This document shows positions 46,300-57,057 of a DNA stretch of 64,000 nt, one piece after another; within the stretch, counting starts at the first letter, position 1; each line of letters opens with the position of its first letter. The DNA is taken from the NCBI RefSeq assembly GCF_937898925.1, contig NZ_CALDKF010000105.1:1-64000 (forward strand). The letters run 5' to 3'. Source of the DNA: an uncultured Methanobrevibacter sp. GTDB lineage: Archaea; Methanobacteriota; Methanobacteria; Methanobacteriales; Methanobacteriaceae. The position numbers and the translations under genes were made by a program. Under the pieces are notes generated by a model that worked only from the letters and a program-made list of their open reading frames with translations, was not told the DNA's origin and ran no database searches.

Positions 46300-47211
46300 A
46301 TGTTAAAAACTAAATTATGTGGTGTCAGGTTAAGAAATCCATTGATGCTTGCTGCAGGTGTATTGGGAAGCCATGCATCTTCCCTTAATTGGATTTTAAA
46401 ATCTGGTGCTGGTGCAGTTGTATCCAAATCATTTTCAAAGGAACCTAATGACGGCTATAAGAATCCAACTACAGTTGCTGTAGAAGGAGGAATCATTAAT
46501 GCAATTGGACTTTCAAGTCCGGGAGTTGAAGCTTTCATCGATGAATTGGAAAAGGTTGACCGCATAAAGGGAAAATCAATCGCTTCAATTTATGGTGCAA
46601 CTCCTGATGAGTTTGCATATGTTGCAGGAAAGGTAGAGGATTTGGTTGATATGATTGAATTGAATGTATCATGTCCTCATGCAATGGAAGGTTACGGAGC
46701 TTCCATCGGCCAAAATCCGGAATTGACTAGAAATGTTGTAAAGGCAGTTAAAGATGCTGTTGATGTGCCTATTCTTGCAAAATTGACTCCAAATGTAACT
46801 GACATTTCTGAAATTGCAGTTGCAGCTGAAGAAGGTGGAGCAGATGGATTGACATTGATCAATTCATTAGGTCCTGGAATGAAAATAGATATTGTAACTG
46901 GAAATCCAATACTTGCAAATAAGTTCGGTGGAATGAGCGGGCCTGCAATTAAGCCAATAGCTGTTCGTTGCGTTTATGATGCATTTGCCGCAACTGACAT
47001 TCCAATTGTTGGTGTTGGGGGAATACGCAATTATGCTGATGTAATAGAGTTCCTCTATGCAGGTGCAAGCGCTGTTCAAATTGGTACTTCAATCATGTAT
47101 GAAGGTCCTGAAATATTCGGAAGGATTACAAGCGACTTGGAAGAGTTTATAGAGGAAAGTGAATTTGATTCAATTAATGATATGGTGGGCTTTGCTCATA
47201 AGGAGCCATAG
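46300..47211 (+). CDS. pyrD: Dihydroorotate dehydrogenase catalytic subunit (PyrD class 1B)
   Basis: FMN enzyme oxidising dihydroorotate to orotate in pyrimidine synthesis. 303 residues; NPLMLAAGVLGSHAS, IELNVSCPHAMEGYG (catalytic Cys, class 1), ILAKLTPNVTDI and GVGGIRNYADVIEFLYAGAS are landmarks. GGAGG precedes the ATG. The electron-transfer partner pyrK starts 17 nt downstream, which confirms class 1B. Confidence 0.95.
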   Translation: MLKTKLCGVRLRNPLMLAAGVLGSHASSLNWILKSGAGAVVSKSFSKEPNDGYKNPTTVAVEGGIINAIGLSSPGVEAFIDELEKVDRIKGKSIASIYGATPDEFAYVAGKVEDLVDMIELNVSCPHAMEGYGASIGQNPELTRNVVKAVKDAVDVPILAKLTPNVTDISEIAVAAEEGGADGLTLINSLGPGMKIDIVTGNPILANKFGGMSGPAIKPIAVRCVYDAFAATDIPIVGVGGIRNYADVIEFLYAGASAVQIGTSIMYEGPEIFGRITSDLEEFIEESEFDSINDMVGFAHKEP

Positions 47212-47228
47212 TTCAAGTGGGTGATAGA

Positions 47229-48038
47229 ATGAATGTACCTCAAGTTATAGAGATAAAAAAGATTATTGAAGAGACTCCTACAATCAAGACTTTTATTTTT
47301 GATTGGACTATGGTTGGTGAAAACATTCCTACTCCTGGACAGTTTGTCATGGTCTGGAATTTCAAGGACGAAAAGCCAATGTCCATTTCATACATCGATG
47401 TAGGTAAGGGAGAACTTGGAATAACCGTTAAGAAGGTTGGAGAGTTCACTGAAGACTTGCATACCTTAAAGGAAGGTGACAAGTTAGGTCTTAGAGGACC
47501 ATATGGAAATGGCTTCGACACTGATTTGAAAGGAATGAGAGTCTTAGCTATTGGTGGTGGAGTCGGAATGGCTCCTATAGCATCATTTACTGAAGCGGCA
47601 TTGAAAAATAAGGCTCAAGTGGATGTTGTTTGTGCTGCACAGACCAAGGATGAGCTATTGTTCGATGAACGTTTAAAATCAAAAGGTGCTAAAGTATATA
47701 CTTGCACTGATGACGGTTCATGCGGTTTCAAAGGATTTGCAACCCATAGGGTATTGCAATTGATTGAACACAAGGAATATGATTGGGCTGTTGTATGCGG
47801 TCCTGAAGTCATGATGAGACCATTGTATGGTAGTTTAGAATCCAATATGATTGAAGGTGAATACTCTATGGAACGTTATATGAAATGTGCTATAGGTGTT
47901 TGCGGTCAATGCTGTGTAGACAATACCGGATGGAGAATATGTGCTGAAGGACCTGTTTTCTCATCTGATCAGGTTTCTGAAATCGTTGAGTTCGGTAAAT
48001 TCCATAGAACTGCATCTGGAATGAAAGAGTATTTCTAA
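47229..48038 (+). CDS. pyrK: Dihydroorotate dehydrogenase electron transfer subunit PyrK
   Basis: 269 residues, FAD and [2Fe-2S] protein passing electrons from PyrD to NAD+. The N-terminal FAD barrel includes PGQFVMVWNF; the NAD domain starts VLAIGGGVGMAPIASF; the C-terminal cluster loop is CAIGVCGQCCVDNTGWRICA. ATG 47229 chosen, with GGGTGAT upstream, rather than the in-frame GTG at 47217. In an operon with pyrD. Confidence 0.93.
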   Translation: MNVPQVIEIKKIIEETPTIKTFIFDWTMVGENIPTPGQFVMVWNFKDEKPMSISYIDVGKGELGITVKKVGEFTEDLHTLKEGDKLGLRGPYGNGFDTDLKGMRVLAIGGGVGMAPIASFTEAALKNKAQVDVVCAAQTKDELLFDERLKSKGAKVYTCTDDGSCGFKGFATHRVLQLIEHKEYDWAVVCGPEVMMRPLYGSLESNMIEGEYSMERYMKCAIGVCGQCCVDNTGWRICAEGPVFSSDQVSEIVEFGKFHRTASGMKEYF

Positions 48039-48103
48039 ATCATTTAACGTTTCAATATTATTTAATTTAAAAAAATATTAGCAATAATTTATTTAATGAT
48101 AAC

Positions 48104-49189
48104 ATGTTTAATCTTAGTGAAAGCAAATATGGTCTGCATATAGTGATTATAATAATTTTCTTATTATTGTCATTATTTACAGTCATGCCGGTTTTGAATA
48201 TGATTTTGCTTGGAGCAATGATTGCTTATGGTATCAAACCAGTTGCCAATAGGATTCAATCAAAAATCAAGATCACTTCAATTTCTATATTCCTGGCGAT
48301 AATAGTGGTAATCATTCCATTGATACTATTGTTCATATACGTATTTTGGGAAACAGCAGTTTTTGCGGATATGTTTTTCGCTTCCCATAATCTTTCTGTA
48401 AGTTCAGGAATTGATTTGAATTTGGCTATTAACACATTTGTCCAAGCATTGCCTGTGGAACTTCAAGGATTTATTAAACCTTACTTAGGGCTATTGACTA
48501 GCGGAGTGCATGAAGCCTTAACTTACATATTCAATTATGCCATAAGGTTCATAAGGAAGTTTTCAGATGTGCTGGTTCAATTGTTTGTCCTGATCTGTTC
48601 CATTTATTATTTCACTCGTGATGGCGATAAGGTTATGGAATATATTTTCGTATTCATTCCAAAAGAGCATAGGTCTTTCTTTGAGAGAACCTTGGATGAT
48701 GTTGCAAATGTTCTAAAATCCATCTTCTATGGTCATTTCTTGACAGCTATTGTTATAGGTCTTATGGGTGGTGTAGGCTATTATTTCTTAGGATATAAGT
48801 TTGCATTGTTTTTAGGAATCGTTACAGGCATTGCACAGCTGGTTCCTATCTTCGGTCCATGGATAGTTTATTGGGCATTGGCAATCTATGCATTCTTTGT
48901 TGCTGGAGACATAGCTCAAGGAATCCTTACAATATTATGGGGATTCGTATTAAGCTTGAGCGATATGTACATTCGTCCAATGCTTGCAAGCAATTATGCT
49001 GACATGCCTTCCTTAATCCTTTTGGTTGGATTTATGGCAGGACCTTATGTATTTGGAATTGTTGGTTTCATATTGGGCCCTTTGATTTTGGGAATTGCAT
49101 ATGCGGTTATCAAGTCCTTTAAGGAAGAGTTGGAAAAGGATAAATTAGAGATAGAGAAATTGGAAAATAATGAATCTGATAATTATTGA
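48104..49189 (+). CDS. AI-2E family transporter (PerM-like membrane protein)
   Basis: 361 residues with seven or eight membrane helices. The C-terminal core has the family motifs YGHFLTAIVIGLMGGVGYYF and GIAQLVPIFGPWIVYW, and the DMYIRPMLA segment before the last helices. Archaeal members have no proven substrate; some relatives export small molecules or act as Na+/H+ antiporters. The tail is charged. The stop is 27 nt before polB1, with possible cotranscription. Confidence 0.82.
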   Translation: MFNLSESKYGLHIVIIIIFLLLSLFTVMPVLNMILLGAMIAYGIKPVANRIQSKIKITSISIFLAIIVVIIPLILLFIYVFWETAVFADMFFASHNLSVSSGIDLNLAINTFVQALPVELQGFIKPYLGLLTSGVHEALTYIFNYAIRFIRKFSDVLVQLFVLICSIYYFTRDGDKVMEYIFVFIPKEHRSFFERTLDDVANVLKSIFYGHFLTAIVIGLMGGVGYYFLGYKFALFLGIVTGIAQLVPIFGPWIVYWALAIYAFFVAGDIAQGILTILWGFVLSLSDMYIRPMLASNYADMPSLILLVGFMAGPYVFGIVGFILGPLILGIAYAVIKSFKEELEKDKLEIEKLENNESDNY

Positions 49190-49216
49190 TTATTATAAAA
49201 AAATTTGGTGGATAGG

Positions 49217-51136
49217 ATGGTAAAAAGAAACATTGTTCTTTTAGACATTGATTATATCACTCATGATGAAAAGCCAGTCATGAGATTATTCGGTAAGGTA
49301 AAGGGAGAGAAATCCAATGACTTGATTGCATTAGATGACAGTTTCGTTCCTTATTTGTATATCTTGCCTGTAGATGATATTGATAAATGCATAAATGATT
49401 TAAAAGAGCTTGAAAAGGAAGAGGAACTGGAGTTTACAAAACTTGAAAAAGTCCTTAAGAAGGATTTTCAGGTTCCTACTGAATTCATTAAACTCAGCTT
49501 TAACCATCCTCAAGATGTGCCTAAATACAGAGACAAGATTTGGGATTTGGACTCTGTAAAACAGCTTAGGGAACATGACATTCCATTCTATAGAAGATAC
49601 TTAATTGACAATGGATTGGTTCCTATGGCTGAATTGGAGTTAGAGGGAGAACTTATTGACTCATTTGAAACCATAGGCAGTGATGACGATTCCCTTGAAA
49701 TCCTTAAATTGAGTGAATCTCCTAAAACTGCAAATACCGATTTCCAACAGTTCAGGATGATGAGCTTTGACTTGGAAGTTAGAAACCCTCATGGAATGCC
49801 TAATCCTAATGAGGATGAAATCATCATGATTGGAATTGACAGCAATGTAGGAGTTAGAAAAGTCATTTCAACTAAAGGGGATGAGTTTGAACATGATCCT
49901 GAAATGTACTTTATAGAAAAGGTTGACTCTGAAAAGGAAATGATTGAATCCTTCATTAAAACTGTTAAGGAAAACAATATTGACATTATCATAGGATATA
50001 ACTCTGATGTATTTGACTTCCCATACCTTAAGGATAGGGCAAAGCTTTGGGGCCTTGACTTGGATTTAGGTGTTGATGGATCAAGCATCAAGTTCATTAG
50101 AAGAGGTTTCAACAATGCGGCTACATTCAAAGGGCTTCTTCATGTTGACTTGTATTTGGTTATGAGAAGATACATGTCACTTGACAGATACACTTTAGAG
50201 AGAGTATACTTTGAGTTCTTTGGCGAGGAAAAGATAGATGTTCCTGGAGACAGAATCTATGAATTCTGGGACAATGGAGGAAGGGAACTTAAGAACCTGT
50301 TCAAGTATTCCTTGGATGATGTTGTATCCACCTTGAAGATTGCTCAGGAAACATTGCCTTTGAATTTGGAATTGACTCGTATCGTTGGTCAGCCTTTTGT
50401 TGATGTAACCCGTATGGCAACCGGTCAGCAAGCGGAATGGTATTTGGTTAGAAAAGCTTATGAGGTTGATGAGGTTGTGCCGAATAAGCCAAACATGACT
50501 ATGAAAAACATCAAGGAAAGGGGAAGCAATTCTGGAGGTTATGTTAAAGAGCCAGAAATCGGATTGCATGAGAATTTGGTTCAGTTCGACTTCAAGAGCC
50601 TGTACCCTACATTGATCATTTCAAAAAACATTTCTCCAGATGTTTTGGTTAAGGATAATGTTTCATATAATGCAAAATTTGAAGACTTTGAAACAGGTTA
50701 TGATGATATAGATAGTCTAAGAGAAGAGGAACTCTCTTCTGAAATCGATAATGATGAAGAGTATTACATCTCACCAGAACACTTCTTCAAGTTCAAGAAA
50801 GAACCTCAAGGATTCATTCCTTCAGCTTTAGAGGATATTCTAAATGAAAGGTTTGCTGTTAAGAATAGGATGAAAGCAACAGATGATCCAATCCTGAAGA
50901 AGAGTTTGGATGTTCAGCAGCAAGCGTTGAAACGTTTGGCAAATACAATGTATGGAGTTTATGGATTCTTGAGATTCCGTTGGTATTCATTTGAATGTGC
51001 TCAATCAATTACTGCTTGGGGACGTCAGCATATTAAAAAGGCAATGAAGGAAGCGGAAGATTATGGTTTCAAGGCTATTTATGCAGATACTGATGGTTTC
51101 TATGCTAAGTATGTGCCTGAAATGAAAAAGGAATAA
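49217..51136 (+). CDS. polB1: Family B DNA polymerase large subunit PolB1 (naturally split)
   Basis: Replicative or repair DNA polymerase B, N-terminal part, about 639 residues. 3'-5' exonuclease motifs: MSFDLEVRNPHG, GYNSDVFDFPYL and YSLDDVVSTLKI. Polymerase motif A is FDFKSLYPTLI, motif B QQALKRLANTMYGVYG, and motif C YADTDGFYAKY. The protein ends 10 residues after motif C with EMKKE, so the thumb domain and KxY motif are absent. Methanobacteriales split this gene, the C-terminal piece (PolB2) being encoded elsewhere; it is not in this window. Start at ATG 49217 with GGTGGA upstream rather than GTG 49205. No intein. Confidence 0.93.
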   Translation: MVKRNIVLLDIDYITHDEKPVMRLFGKVKGEKSNDLIALDDSFVPYLYILPVDDIDKCINDLKELEKEEELEFTKLEKVLKKDFQVPTEFIKLSFNHPQDVPKYRDKIWDLDSVKQLREHDIPFYRRYLIDNGLVPMAELELEGELIDSFETIGSDDDSLEILKLSESPKTANTDFQQFRMMSFDLEVRNPHGMPNPNEDEIIMIGIDSNVGVRKVISTKGDEFEHDPEMYFIEKVDSEKEMIESFIKTVKENNIDIIIGYNSDVFDFPYLKDRAKLWGLDLDLGVDGSSIKFIRRGFNNAATFKGLLHVDLYLVMRRYMSLDRYTLERVYFEFFGEEKIDVPGDRIYEFWDNGGRELKNLFKYSLDDVVSTLKIAQETLPLNLELTRIVGQPFVDVTRMATGQQAEWYLVRKAYEVDEVVPNKPNMTMKNIKERGSNSGGYVKEPEIGLHENLVQFDFKSLYPTLIISKNISPDVLVKDNVSYNAKFEDFETGYDDIDSLREEELSSEIDNDEEYYISPEHFFKFKKEPQGFIPSALEDILNERFAVKNRMKATDDPILKKSLDVQQQALKRLANTMYGVYGFLRFRWYSFECAQSITAWGRQHIKKAMKEAEDYGFKAIYADTDGFYAKYVPEMKKE

Positions 51137-51224
51137 AATTTAAAATTTTATTAAACTTATCTAAAAAAATAAAAAATCACATTTATTGAAAAATTAATTA
51201 TAATTATTTGAAGGAAGTATGATT

Positions 51225-51611
51225 ATGGAAGAGAAGATTGCTTTGGCAGCATGCAGTGGAATGAGTCCTAATGGATTGGTTGCAAGAGTTGCAGTTCATG
51301 ACTTAGCTATTGATGATGTGGAAATTTTATCAATTTGTATGGGTTCAACTTCTGCAAATGTCACAGGATTTAAAAGAATGCTTGACAAATACCCTATTTT
51401 AGCTATTAATGGGTGTGAAGGAAATTGTGTTGGTAAAATACTAGAGCAAAAGGGCATTGAAATTGTGGATGAGCTTAATGTTGGAGACATTTTAGCTGAA
51501 ACCGAACATAAGGCAAATGATGCTGCAAGATTGGATGAAGAAGGGGAAATCTGCGTTTCAATAGTGAAGGAAGTTATTGAAAATAAAATCAAGGAAATTG
51601 AATTGGATTAA
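51225..51611 (+). CDS. DGC-domain putative zinc-binding protein
   Basis: 128 residues. The layout AACSGMSPNGLVAR, MGSTSANVTGFKRML and ILAINGCEGNCVGKILEQKG fits the DGC domain, with Cys residues proposed to bind metal. Role unknown; relatives are found in many methanogens. AAGGAAG lies 7-8 nt before ATG 51225; ATG 51219 is too close to it. Follows polB1 on the same strand. Confidence 0.75.
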   Translation: MEEKIALAACSGMSPNGLVARVAVHDLAIDDVEILSICMGSTSANVTGFKRMLDKYPILAINGCEGNCVGKILEQKGIEIVDELNVGDILAETEHKANDAARLDEEGEICVSIVKEVIENKIKEIELD

Positions 51612-51702
51612 TTTTTATAATTTTATTTGATTTTAGTTATCTATTAATTTAATTTTAGATAATTTTCTTATTTATTTCCCAATATTTCTTTTAGGTGATT
51701 TT

Positions 51703-52095
51703 ATGGTAAAGCCAGTCAAGGTTCATGATAATAATTTATGGGATAAGTTTGTCAGTGATAGTGAGCAATATTTTGCAGTCTTAAGTCCCGGAACCAAAGT
51801 CGCATTCTTTGTTGGTGAGACTGATAAGAATTTCCTGCTCATTGAAAGAACAGAAGGAGCTATTGATTCAAAGTTCAATGTAAACAGTTCACTTAATATG
51901 ATGGAAACAGATTTGTTCTTCACAATTGCTGAAGATGATGCATCTGAACTTTTGGATGATGCAAGCAAACTTTCAAATTTCATTAAGGAAGGAAAGTTAG
52001 GAATCTTCTGTCTGGTCGATGATGTGGTCATGGCAGAAAAAGGTCTCGATACATTATTGAATGACTTAGGATTTGCACCATCTTGTGCAATTTAA
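51703..52095 (+). CDS. Conserved hypothetical protein
   Basis: 130 residues, soluble, acidic (pI low by inspection). Reads VKVHDNNLWDKFVSDSEQY, then AVLSPGTKVAFFVGET and FCLVDDVVMAEKGLDTLLND. I do not recognise a domain. GGTGATTTT gives a good RBS. It follows the DGC gene by 91 nt and may share its transcript. Good codon use argues it is a real gene. Confidence 0.65.
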   Translation: MVKPVKVHDNNLWDKFVSDSEQYFAVLSPGTKVAFFVGETDKNFLLIERTEGAIDSKFNVNSSLNMMETDLFFTIAEDDASELLDDASKLSNFIKEGKLGIFCLVDDVVMAEKGLDTLLNDLGFAPSCAI

Positions 52096-52686
52096 TTTTT
52101 TTAATTTTTTATTTTAAAATTCACTTTCTATTTTTTTTAAAAAAATTTTTTTTAATAATATTTTTAAATTTTTATTTTTCAATTTTTCTAAACATTTTTT
52201 TAATAATTTTTGAAATTTTAATTTTTCATTTTTTCAAAAATTTCAATTTCTATTTTTCAAAAAATAATTTTTTCATTTTTTCACTATTTTGTCATTTCTC
52301 ATCTGTGTGATGTAGATTATCAATTATCAAAATTTATAATGGGATTCATACTTTCAGTATTTTAAAAATATGATTAATTATTTTAATACTTTTTAATATA
52401 AACTATATTTTAATGAACTTTTATTATTAAAATTTTCATAGTTCATTGAAAGTTAAAATTTTAGTCTTATTTTCATAAAACTTTTTAAAAAAAGCAGCGA
52501 AAAATGAAATTTGAATTTTAATTTTTTTCAAAAATAATTCAATTATAGAAATTTATAAAATTTGTAAATTGTAAAATTAGGATCAGAAAAAAAATAAGAT
52601 TAATAAAAATTAGTAAAAAAATTAAAATAGTAAAATAAAAGTAGAAAAGTAAAATAGTAAAATAGTAAAAAAGAAAAAAGTTAGAT
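52096..52686. other. Gene-free AT-rich convergent intergenic region
   Basis: 591 bp of mostly T-rich then A-rich DNA between convergent genes. A Phe-rich + strand frame at 52083-52310 is a composition artefact. No clear hairpin or repeat was seen. Confidence 0.5.
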
Positions 52687-53715
52687 TTATTCAGTTAAGT
52701 AACTGTCTAAATCTATATTTTCAGCATCACAGATTTCTTTTAAGGTTTCATAGAGTTTTTCATCTATTTCTAAACCATTTTCTTCATTTTCAGCAATTCT
52801 TTTTACTTCGAGATCTCCAGGAATGAAAGTGTTTCCGGATTCTCTGATTTCTGTGACGAATTCTTCAACTTGCTCTTTGAATGCATCAATTGAAACGAAT
52901 TTTGCAGGATTGATTGCAACAAACAAGTCACCTTTGTTGCAGTCTTCCTTATAGTCTCCTGCAGTACCGGTTACGTTGGTACCAAATGCAGCGTTTACTA
53001 AAGGTCCTGTCATTATTTCAATCATAAAGCTTAAAGCGTATCCTTTTACTCCACCAAATGGAAGGATAGAGCCTTCTAATGCAGCTTCAGGATCAGTGGT
53101 TGGATTTCCATCCTTGTCAATTGCAGTGTTTGGAGGAATTTCCTCACCTTTTCTTTTTGCTTCTAATAATTTTCCTCTTGCGCTTACAGAAGTTGCCATA
53201 TCAACAGCAATATAAGTTTCGGAAGGGATACCAATAGCTATTGGGTTAGTTCCGAGAATAGCTTTCTTACCACCTAATGGTGCTACTCCAGGTTCAGTGT
53301 TACAAATTACAATACCAATCATGTCATTTCTAATAGCTAAGTCAGAATAATAACCGGTTATTCCAAAGTGGTTAGAATTGAAGGTACCTACTGCAGCGAT
53401 ACCGGTTTCCTTTGCCTTATTGATTGCCATCATCATTGCTTCATGTGCAATGTATTGTCCGAATAAGCTTTTTCCATCAATGAGTGCAATGGAATCCTCA
53501 TCTTTGACAATTTCATAATCTCCTTTGGTTTCAATAAAACCGTTATTGATTCCTCTGATGTATTGTGGGAATCTTCCAAGTCCATGTGAAGTGAAACCTT
53601 TTAAATCAGAGTCTAAAGTTGCTTCGGTAATGATTTTTGCATGATATTCTTGAACTCCAATGTTGATTAAGATTTCATTTACAAGTTTTCTTTCATTTTC
53701 AACACTAATTCTCAT
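52687..53715 (-). CDS. comC: L-sulfolactate dehydrogenase (ComC; malate/lactate dehydrogenase type 2)
   Basis: NAD(P)-dependent oxidoreductase of the LDH2/MDH2 family, 342 residues. In Methanobacteriales this family member is ComC, which oxidises sulfolactate to sulfopyruvate in coenzyme M synthesis. TSHGLGRFPQYIRGINNG, FNSNHFGITGYYSDLAI, LGTNPIAIGIPS and the GGVKGYALSFMIEIMTG loop are characteristic. Specificity for sulfolactate rather than malate is inferred from lineage and genome context. GGAGGGAAAATATG gives a strong start. Confidence 0.85.
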   Translation of the reverse strand: MRISVENERKLVNEILINIGVQEYHAKIITEATLDSDLKGFTSHGLGRFPQYIRGINNGFIETKGDYEIVKDEDSIALIDGKSLFGQYIAHEAMMMAINKAKETGIAAVGTFNSNHFGITGYYSDLAIRNDMIGIVICNTEPGVAPLGGKKAILGTNPIAIGIPSETYIAVDMATSVSARGKLLEAKRKGEEIPPNTAIDKDGNPTTDPEAALEGSILPFGGVKGYALSFMIEIMTGPLVNAAFGTNVTGTAGDYKEDCNKGDLFVAINPAKFVSIDAFKEQVEEFVTEIRESGNTFIPGDLEVKRIAENEENGLEIDEKLYETLKEICDAENIDLDSYLTE

Positions 53716-53828
53716 ATTTTCCCTCCTAAATGATTGGCATTTGTTGAAATATCTTTGTAATATTGATTGTTTTTTAAATTATTTTTTAAAATTATTATTG
53801 GAATTTTATGTATTTTTTTGAATTGGAA

Positions 53829-54848
53829 TTAGTATTCAATTACAGTTCCTTCAAATGTTTTTACAGTAATCTTTTCTTCAGCAGTAACTGTTCCTACAAT
53901 TTGTGCTTCAATGTTTTCATTCAATGCTTCTACAACAGCATCTGCTTCTTCTGGGCTTGCAATTACACAGAATCCTACACCCATATTGAAAACCTTATAC
54001 ATTTCCTCTAAAGGAACTCCTTGCTGGTAGATTAATTTAAATATGTCTTGTGGTTCTGGGTAATCTGTAATGTCAAAACCGATTCCTTTTTTAAGTCTTG
54101 AAAGGTTGTTTACTCCACCACCAGTCATATGAGCAAGACCTTTGATGTTGAAATCATGTTTTAAAAGTTCAACGATTGCTTTAACATACAATTGGGTTGG
54201 TTTCAATAACTCTTCTCCGATAGTGGTTTCACCGTTAGGCATTTTATCGTTAACGTCGAATCCACCTTCTTCAAAGATTGCTCTTCTAGCTAAGCTTAAA
54301 CCGTTACTGTGAATACCGCTACTTCTAAGGCCGATTAATACATCTCCTTCTTGGATATCTGCACCAGTTATGATTTTATCCTTGTCTACAAAACCGATAC
54401 CTGTTCCTGCTAAGTCAAAGTCCTTTACAATACCTGGAAGTGAAGCGGTTTCTCCACCAATAATTGCAATTTGTGATTCTTTTGCCCCTTGGACAAGACC
54501 GTCTGCAATTTCTTCAGCTACTTTTGGGTCTGGTTCTTCAACTGCTAAGTAGTCAACTAATGCAATAGGTTCCGCACCTACACAAAGGATATCGTTAACT
54601 ACCATTGCAATCATGTCAATTCCAACAGTATCATATTTTTCCATCATTTTTGCAACTAATATTTTACTTCCTACACCATCAGTACTCATTGCAATAGCCT
54701 TATCGCCAAGTTCGACCAATGCTGCAAAGTGTCCGCTGTCAGTAATAATATTTCTGTATTCTAATGTTGGTTGTAATTTTGAAGCTAATTTTGAAACGGT
54801 TAATGCTTCAAGGTCAATGTCAACACCAGATTCTGAATAAGTAACCAT
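53829..54848 (-). CDS. purM: Phosphoribosylformylglycinamidine cyclo-ligase (AIR synthetase)
   Basis: ATP-dependent ring closure giving AIR in purine synthesis. About 339 residues. [56 protein letters not shown] and [18 protein letters not shown] are hallmarks. ATG 54848 preferred, with AGGTGA upstream; an overlapping GTG at 54857 is the alternative. Separate gene from comC by 113 nt on the same strand. Confidence 0.95.
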   Translation of the reverse strand: MVTYSESGVDIDLEALTVSKLASKLQPTLEYRNIITDSGHFAALVELGDKAIAMSTDGVGSKILVAKMMEKYDTVGIDMIAMVVNDILCVGAEPIALVDYLAVEEPDPKVAEEIADGLVQGAKESQIAIIGGETASLPGIVKDFDLAGTGIGFVDKDKIITGADIQEGDVLIGLRSSGIHSNGLSLARRAIFEEGGFDVNDKMPNGETTIGEELLKPTQLYVKAIVELLKHDFNIKGLAHMTGGGVNNLSRLKKGIGFDITDYPEPQDIFKLIYQQGVPLEEMYKVFNMGVGFCVIASPEEADAVVEALNENIEAQIVGTVTAEEKITVKTFEGTVIEY

Positions 54849-55146
54849 AAAATTCACCTAATAATAATTATAAAATTTTTTTATTTTTTAAAAAGTTTTT
54901 ATTTAAATTTTTATTTAAATAGGCTATTATTAACAATTAAATAATAACTAACATTTTAATATTTGTTTTAGCTATTATTTATATTATATTAATTATTTTA
55001 GAATAATCAATGATAATTTTGAATTAAAAATTAAAAAAAATAAATTTCAGTTTTAAATATAAAATATTTAAAAAAATATTTTAAAATAAAAAAAATCTTA
55101 AAATAACAATTATTTTAAGATAATAAATATTTGAAAATATTTAAAA

Positions 55147-57057
55147 TTATTGAAGTCTGGTTGCTTCAAGGATAAGTGGAGTTTTAGTCTCTACCTTATA
55201 ACTTCTGTGAATGCTTGAAGCCAAGTCAACAGTTTTATATGGGTCTCCGTGACAAGTGATGATCTTATCAGGTCTTGGATGCAATCTTTTTGCAAATTCC
55301 ATCAATTGTCTTCTGTTGGAGTGACCACTGAATCCTTCAATGGTTTTGACATCCATTTTAACATTGTAGATTCTCTTTTTACCAGTTTCATCTTCCAATG
55401 GTATTTCCTTGTGTCCTTTTTGGATCTTTCTACCAAGGGATCCTTCAGATTGGTAACCTACGAAAATGATGGAATTGTTCTTGTCTTCACATAACCATTT
55501 GAAGTACTCTACAGAGTTTCCACCAGTCATCATACCTGATGTTGAAAGGATAATTGAAGGCTCTCCTTCAACGATTTGTTTTCTTTCAGCATTGTTTTGA
55601 ACCTTATTGAATGATTCTGAAATGAATGGGTTTCTTCCCATATGGAAGATTTGGTCTCTTAAGTCTTTGCTTAAGTACTCAGGTCTTGCAGTGTGCACTG
55701 CAGTAGCTTCCCAAATCATACCGTCAAGATGGATTGGCACTTCATCAACCATTCCATGACGCATGTACTCTTCAAGCACAATCATCAATTCTTGTGCTCT
55801 TCCTACTGCAAATACAGGAACCAAGACTTTTCCGCCACGTTTTAAGGTTTTGTAGATGGTCTTCATTAATTCTTTTTCTGCATTGTTTCTTGATGGGGTT
55901 ACATCTTCATGTCCACCATATGTACTTTCCATAATGCAGCTTTCCACTCTAGGGAATCTTGTGGTTGCAGGTTCCAAGAGTCTGCTTCTTTCATATTTGA
56001 AGTCTCCAGTGTAAAGCAAGTTATGTGCACCGTCACCAATGTGGAAGTGACACATAGCAGAACCTAAAATATGGCCTGCATTATGCAATGTCAATTTGAT
56101 GTCTGGAGATATGTCAGTTACAACTCCATAGTCAAGAGTGATTGTGTGCTTGATCATCTTTTGCACATGCTTTACATTGAAAGGAAGTGGGTTGTTTTCC
56201 CTATGTGCAATGTCAATGTAATCCAATTGCAACAAAGTCATCAGGTCTCTTGTTGCAGAGGTACAGTATACAGGACCTTCGTATCCGTAATGGTAAAGGT
56301 AAGGGATGAATCCACAGTGGTCCAAGTGAGCGTGAGATACTACAACAGCATCAAGATCTTGAATTGAAAATTCAGGAACTCCGAGCATTGGGAATGAACT
56401 TTTTTCATCTTGCCCTGCTACGTTTACTCCACAATCAAGCAATACTCTACTGTTTGGAGTTTGAAGTAACATGCAGGAACGTCCTACCTCTTTAAATCCT
56501 CCCATAGCGGTTAATCTGGTCCAATCGTTATCATATTTTCCGCCTTGGTGGATTCTTGCACCTAAAGTCTGTAAGATTTTCTTTCTTTCCTTACTGTTGT
56601 GCATCAAGGTATTTCTGATTCTGTCGATAATTTCAGATCTGATTGGAGGACTTCTTAAAATCTTTGGAGCCCATCCGGTTTTTCTAACGATTTCTCTTGA
56701 GGTCACTCCATATTTTCCAATTACAAGTCCAGGTTTGGTAGCTTCTATAACCACTTCGTTGGTAACTTCATCAAAAGTGATGTTGCTGATTTCAGCATCT
56801 TCTGGAACGATCTCTTCGACTTTTTGAATAGTTTCTTCGTATGGTAATAAAACTGATTTGTCTGATCTGATTATGATTCTTTTTCTAAGTTCTTTGGCCA
56901 AGTTTCTGATTAAGTCCCCATTGTCTGCTACAATGTCTGGGTTTTTTGTATATATAACAACCTCAGGACCTTCAAATTCAATATTGGCTAATTGAACTTC
57001 ATCAGGTAGTTTTTTTGTAATTTTTTGTTTGATTTCTTCTAAAACGTTTGAAGCCAT
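55147..57057 (-). CDS. fttA: FttA (aCPSF1) transcription termination ribonuclease
   Basis: KH-domain beta-CASP metallonuclease that ends archaeal transcription by cleaving nascent RNA at U-rich sites. 636 residues: two KH domains (about 1-140; [20 protein letters not shown]), an MBL domain with [15 protein letters not shown] (HxHxDH) and [12 protein letters not shown], the beta-CASP insertion ([20 protein letters not shown]), and the closing motifs [11 protein letters not shown] and [14 protein letters not shown]. Essentially invariant in Euryarchaeota. It lies 432 bp downstream of psmB with a strong inverted repeat between. Confidence 0.96.
   Translation of the reverse strand: MASNVLEEIKQKITKKLPDEVQLANIEFEGPEVVIYTKNPDIVADNGDLIRNLAKELRKRIIIRSDKSVLLPYEETIQKVEEIVPEDAEISNITFDEVTNEVVIEATKPGLVIGKYGVTSREIVRKTGWAPKILRSPPIRSEIIDRIRNTLMHNSKERKKILQTLGARIHQGGKYDNDWTRLTAMGGFKEVGRSCMLLQTPNSRVLLDCGVNVAGQDEKSSFPMLGVPEFSIQDLDAVVVSHAHLDHCGFIPYLYHYGYEGPVYCTSATRDLMTLLQLDYIDIAHRENNPLPFNVKHVQKMIKHTITLDYGVVTDISPDIKLTLHNAGHILGSAMCHFHIGDGAHNLLYTGDFKYERSRLLEPATTRFPRVESCIMESTYGGHEDVTPSRNNAEKELMKTIYKTLKRGGKVLVPVFAVGRAQELMIVLEEYMRHGMVDEVPIHLDGMIWEATAVHTARPEYLSKDLRDQIFHMGRNPFISESFNKVQNNAERKQIVEGEPSIILSTSGMMTGGNSVEYFKWLCEDKNNSIIFVGYQSEGSLGRKIQKGHKEIPLEDETGKKRIYNVKMDVKTIEGFSGHSNRRQLMEFAKRLHPRPDKIITCHGDPYKTVDLASSIHRSYKVETKTPLILEATRLQ

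Noticed and set aside
49217..51136. Intein or frameshift in PolB
   Set aside because: Motifs A, B and C are contiguous and correctly spaced; the short length is the known natural split.
52083..52310. Phe-rich + strand ORF of about 75 codons
   Set aside because: It is almost all T-rich DNA (repeated TTT codons), overlaps the end of a real gene and has no RBS.
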